Below, one piece after another: positions 51,625 through 54,177 of a stretch of 54,177 bases of DNA. Positions within the stretch are counted from its first letter, which is position 1. The number at the start of each line of letters is the position of its first letter. The notes below the pieces were generated by a model that was given only the letters and a program-made list of their open reading frames with translations, had not been told where the DNA came from and made no database searches. Origin of the DNA: Thermoplasmatota archaeon. Its GTDB lineage: Archaea; Thermoplasmatota; E2; DHVEG-1. The stretch is taken from the NCBI GenBank assembly GCA_016930995.1, contig JAFGFQ010000149.1:1-54177 (forward strand), in the 5' to 3' direction. A program made the translations under genes and the position numbers.

Positions 51625-53142
51625 TCACCGTAAAGGAGTCTTTCGTAACCACTCAAGATCACTGATGTACAAGCTTCGTATATCAGAAAGTCCAAAGCGG
51701 AGCATCGCGAGACGTTCAAGTCCAAGCCCCCAGGCAAGGACCGGGGTTTTCACACCAACTGGTTCAGTCACCTCTGGTCTAAAGATGCCACTCCCACCCA
51801 GTTCCATCCATTTCCCATTCCAGAACACCTCGACTTCCATGCTTGGCTCTGTGTACGGGAAATACCCTGGTCGAAACCGTATTTTTTCAAACCCCATCCT
51901 CTTATAGAATTCCTTTAGGATACCGATAAGCTGTCGGAAGTTTGCATGTTCCTCATAAATGATACCTTCTATCTGGTAGAATTCTGGGAGGTGCGTCGAA
52001 TCAATATCCTCCTTTCGGAAGACGCGTTCAAGTGAAAAGACTTTACAGGGGGGTTCAGGGTGATGATATAGATACCGAATGGTATTGACCGTGGTGTGGG
52101 TACGGAGTAATGGTCGTTCTCCCTCTGTTTTTGAAAAGCTGTACCCCCATCCGGTTGAACCGGTGGTGCCACCGTTTTCATGGACCGCGGCAACCTCGTT
52201 GAGTAAGTGCTGTTCTTGTATCGGGAGTTTTACGGGTACTTTGCAGTAGAACGTATCTTGCATTTCTCTTGCAGGATGATCCTGTGGGATAAAGAGCACA
52301 TCCATGTTCCAGAAACAGGATTCAACATAATCTCCTCGGACCTCTTGGAACCCCATTTCAACGAAGATCTGTCTGATTTCTGCAATTAACTGTACTAAGG
52401 GATGTGGTTTCCCCCCGTATAGCGCAGGTGCAAATGCATGGATGTCATATGGCCTGATTCTTTTCTGCTTCCATTCGTTATTCTTTATAATAGAGCTGGT
52501 CACTTGCGTGATTTCCTCTTGGATTTCCAATCCTAACTCTAGGAGCTTTTTCCCCTGGTCGGTCAGCGTAATGGTGCTTGTGATCAGTTCTTTTTCCTTG
52601 ATGACGTTCTTTCGGGAGAGAAGAGATTTCATCGTGGTTTTCTCTATTTCTTGTTCAGGATGTTCATGGAGACGACGTAACAGCTCTTCTTCCTTGGTCA
52701 CCTCGGAGAGAACCTTTTTTCCCTTCTCGGAAATCTCGATAATGGTGTCTTTTTCCTTTCGAATCGACGCCCATCCATTGGTTTTCAGCCAGCCGATTGC
52801 AACCGAGATTTCATCAGGCTGAAGCATATCTGAAAGCATCTGTAGTGTAATAGTTCCTTTCTTATCAGATAACAATTGTAAGGCGCGTCTCTCAGGAAGT
52901 CCTTTTTCAACAAAACGCTTTCCTTCTTTTCCGAGAGAATACACAGTCTTAATGGAGTTTTCTATCATCACAAGTTTTTTTGATTGAAGCCATGAGGCTG
53001 CGTTTGAGACTTCCACATCAAAAGAGAAGTCTCCTGTTTTCACAAGCTGCTGAGGAGTTGCTTTCCCATGGAGTTTTTTAAGGGCGAGTAACACTCGTTT
53101 CTCGTTTTGTGACAGTTCCTGTGCGATTTTTTCGATATCCAT
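51625..53142 (-). CDS. pheS: Phenylalanyl-tRNA synthetase alpha subunit
   Basis: The 505-residue class II synthetase has archaeal N-terminal winged-helix repeats (about 1-185), then the catalytic domain: motif 2 PLLRTHTTVNTIRYLY and VFRKEDIDSTHLPEFYQIEG, and motif 3 ELGGSGIFRPEV to GLGLERLAMLRFG. It charges tRNA-Phe with PheT, which is not in the window. Normal archaeal length. Confidence 0.96.
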   Translation of the reverse strand: MDIEKIAQELSQNEKRVLLALKKLHGKATPQQLVKTGDFSFDVEVSNAASWLQSKKLVMIENSIKTVYSLGKEGKRFVEKGLPERRALQLLSDKKGTITLQMLSDMLQPDEISVAIGWLKTNGWASIRKEKDTIIEISEKGKKVLSEVTKEEELLRRLHEHPEQEIEKTTMKSLLSRKNVIKEKELITSTITLTDQGKKLLELGLEIQEEITQVTSSIIKNNEWKQKRIRPYDIHAFAPALYGGKPHPLVQLIAEIRQIFVEMGFQEVRGDYVESCFWNMDVLFIPQDHPAREMQDTFYCKVPVKLPIQEQHLLNEVAAVHENGGTTGSTGWGYSFSKTEGERPLLRTHTTVNTIRYLYHHPEPPCKVFSLERVFRKEDIDSTHLPEFYQIEGIIYEEHANFRQLIGILKEFYKRMGFEKIRFRPGYFPYTEPSMEVEVFWNGKWMELGGSGIFRPEVTEPVGVKTPVLAWGLGLERLAMLRFGLSDIRSLYISDLEWLRKTPLR

Positions 53143-53250
53143 TAGAACCTGAAATTCACTAATACCGTATTAAGATGTCGATATGATAGTGTTGATTCGA
53201 AACAAATATAAAATAATAGTGATTCCTCATTTTTACAAGGGAGTAGCTTT

Positions 53251-53655
53251 ATGATAGGAAAACTACCAGAGGAAATCTTAGAGGCTTTATTAGAGACGAT
53301 ACCGTTTGAATTTTCCGTGATTGATAGAGATGAAAAAGTTCTTGCATGGAATAGACACGAGACACGTATCTTCAAACGCCCTGAGACAGTCGTGGGACGG
53401 GACGTGCGGAACTGCCATCCGAAGAAAAGCCTTGCGAAGGTCGAACAGATACTCAAGGAGATGAAGGAGGGGAAACGGGACAAAGCACGTTTTTACATTG
53501 ATCTGCCACTTGGCCCCCAGCAAGAGAAACAAAAAGTCCTCATCGAATATTACGCGCTCCGAGATAAGACAGGAGAATACCTTGGTTGCCTTGAAGCCTC
53601 ACAGAATATCGCTGAGCTGCAGAAGTTATCCGGAGAAAAACGATTGTTAGATTAA
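53251..53655 (+). CDS. PAS-domain protein, DUF438 C-terminal type
   Basis: The 134-residue protein is a stand-alone PAS domain: PFEFSVIDRDEKVLAWNRHE, RPETVVGRDVRNCHPKKSL, then YYALRDKTGEYLGCLEASQN and SGEKRLLD. The NCHPKKS motif matches the C-terminal PAS of DUF438 proteins, which in some bind haem. No N-terminal hemerythrin-like part is present. A ribosome site (aaggga) precedes ATG 53251. It overlaps the convergent gene by four bases. Confidence 0.8.
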   Translation: MIGKLPEEILEALLETIPFEFSVIDRDEKVLAWNRHETRIFKRPETVVGRDVRNCHPKKSLAKVEQILKEMKEGKRDKARFYIDLPLGPQQEKQKVLIEYYALRDKTGEYLGCLEASQNIAELQKLSGEKRLLD

Positions 53656-53936
53656 GGCTGCAGTACTCTTTCGAGGTCCAGGACAAATAGTTTTTCAATC
53701 CAGTCTTGGCAGCTTTGTTTATGTTTCTCGCTGTTTCTGCCTTTCACTATCATATGTGTTCGGTGGGGCAGGGGGATACAGATGATTCCATTGACATGAT
53801 GCATATCCACACTGCGGACATCATATTGAGGATATGGGTTATCGAACAATGGGAGATATCCAAGATTTCTTCTTTTAAATCGTGCTTTTCGATTCGCCTC
53901 TCTATATCTGTGTTTTTTCTTCGTCTTTTTTGTCAT
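53652..53936 (-). CDS. Small HNH-like protein
   Basis: The 94-residue basic protein has YDVRSVDMHHVNGIICIPLP followed by HRTH, resembling the core of HNH-family zinc-dependent nucleases (DxHHxNG...H). Its N-terminus is very basic (KKTKKKHRYREANRKARFKR), and its C-terminus lacks other zinc ligands. Whether it is a nuclease is uncertain. It converges with the PAS gene. Confidence 0.6.
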   Translation of the reverse strand: MTKKTKKKHRYREANRKARFKRRNLGYLPLFDNPYPQYDVRSVDMHHVNGIICIPLPHRTHMIVKGRNSEKHKQSCQDWIEKLFVLDLERVLQP

Positions 53937-54100
53937 TTATCTGCCTGACCTTGTTTGAACACAGAAGATGATTGATACTTTCGAGTCCATCCGTTCGTTT
54001 GTCTAGACTTATGAAACGAGTGTAAATATATAAGTATAATGTGAAAGGTTGGAAGTATTACGTTTTTATAGAACGAGCGTATTACCCCTTTTCAACACCG

Positions 54101-54175
54101 GGGCCCGTAGCTTAGATCGGTTGGAGCAACCGGCTGATAACCGGTAGGTCGAGAGTTCAAATCTCTCCGGGCCCA
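54101..54175 (+). tRNA. tRNA-Ile (GAU)
   Basis: Seven-base acceptor stem gggcccg (54101-54107) pairs with cgggccc (54168-54174), discriminator A at 54175. Anticodon arm accgg-ctGATaa-ccggt; T-arm gagag-ttcaaat-ctctc. No encoded CCA. No intron. A TATA-like element (aaatatataa) lies farther upstream, near 54026. Confidence 0.97.
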
Positions 54176-54177
54176 TC

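Noticed and set aside
1..54177. CRISPR array
   Set aside because: No regularly spaced short repeats were seen on reading either strand.
54000..54177. Integration site at the tRNA gene
   Set aside because: No integrase, no repeated tRNA 3' end within the window.

Overview
The window is archaeal, and most likely from an uncultivated euryarchaeon related to Thermoplasmatota. The evidence is TATA-type promoters with many leaderless or near-leaderless starts, an archaeal MBF1, deoxyhypusine synthase, type II methionine aminopeptidase, an archaeal HMG-CoA synthase/thiolase/DUF35 set, archaeal-type PheS, MfnA, and a PGF-CTERM-like surface anchor. The phylum assignment is inference.

Bases 1-10,900 are AT-rich accessory DNA. 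They hold a partial LamG/beta-helix surface protein, an intact IS481-type insertion sequence, several small orphan genes, a secreted protein, and a 908-residue LamG-LamG-phosphoesterase surface protein. The three secreted-protein genes share one promoter/leader module: a TATA box, then a hairpin at the predicted 5' end, then the Shine-Dalgarno. A compact four-gene cassette of unknown function follows (9,187-10,760).

Bases 10,827-13,766 carry the most interesting locus. A winged-helix regulator is divergent from a string of very small genes (28, 54, 52 and 35 residues), followed by a radical SAM/SPASM peptide maturase. The 35-residue peptide ends in a tight Cys-Gly-Cys...Cys cluster and is the best candidate substrate, so the locus looks like an archaeal RiPP system. 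A hairpin/T-rich element sits between precursor and maturase. A 36-bp direct repeat flanks the whole module.

Bases 13,789-21,181 resemble a defence island: a membrane protein, a two-gene unit with a PD-(D/E)XK nuclease, an Mrr-like endonuclease, a single-chain nuclease-methylase-specificity enzyme, and another nuclease-like protein. A GC-rich structured RNA candidate and a tiny two-helix membrane protein follow.

From about 22,400 onward the DNA is mostly chromosomal housekeeping: mfnA-hpt, MEMO and deoxyhypusine synthase, two tandem giant membrane proteins, two secreted caspase-fold (clan CD-like) proteins, a packed coiled-coil/MBF1/Sua5/Map/creatininase operon with an apparent frameshift in the last gene, the mevalonate-entry operon, a large membrane-anchored extracellular protein, pheS, a PAS protein and tRNA-Ile(GAU) at the right edge.
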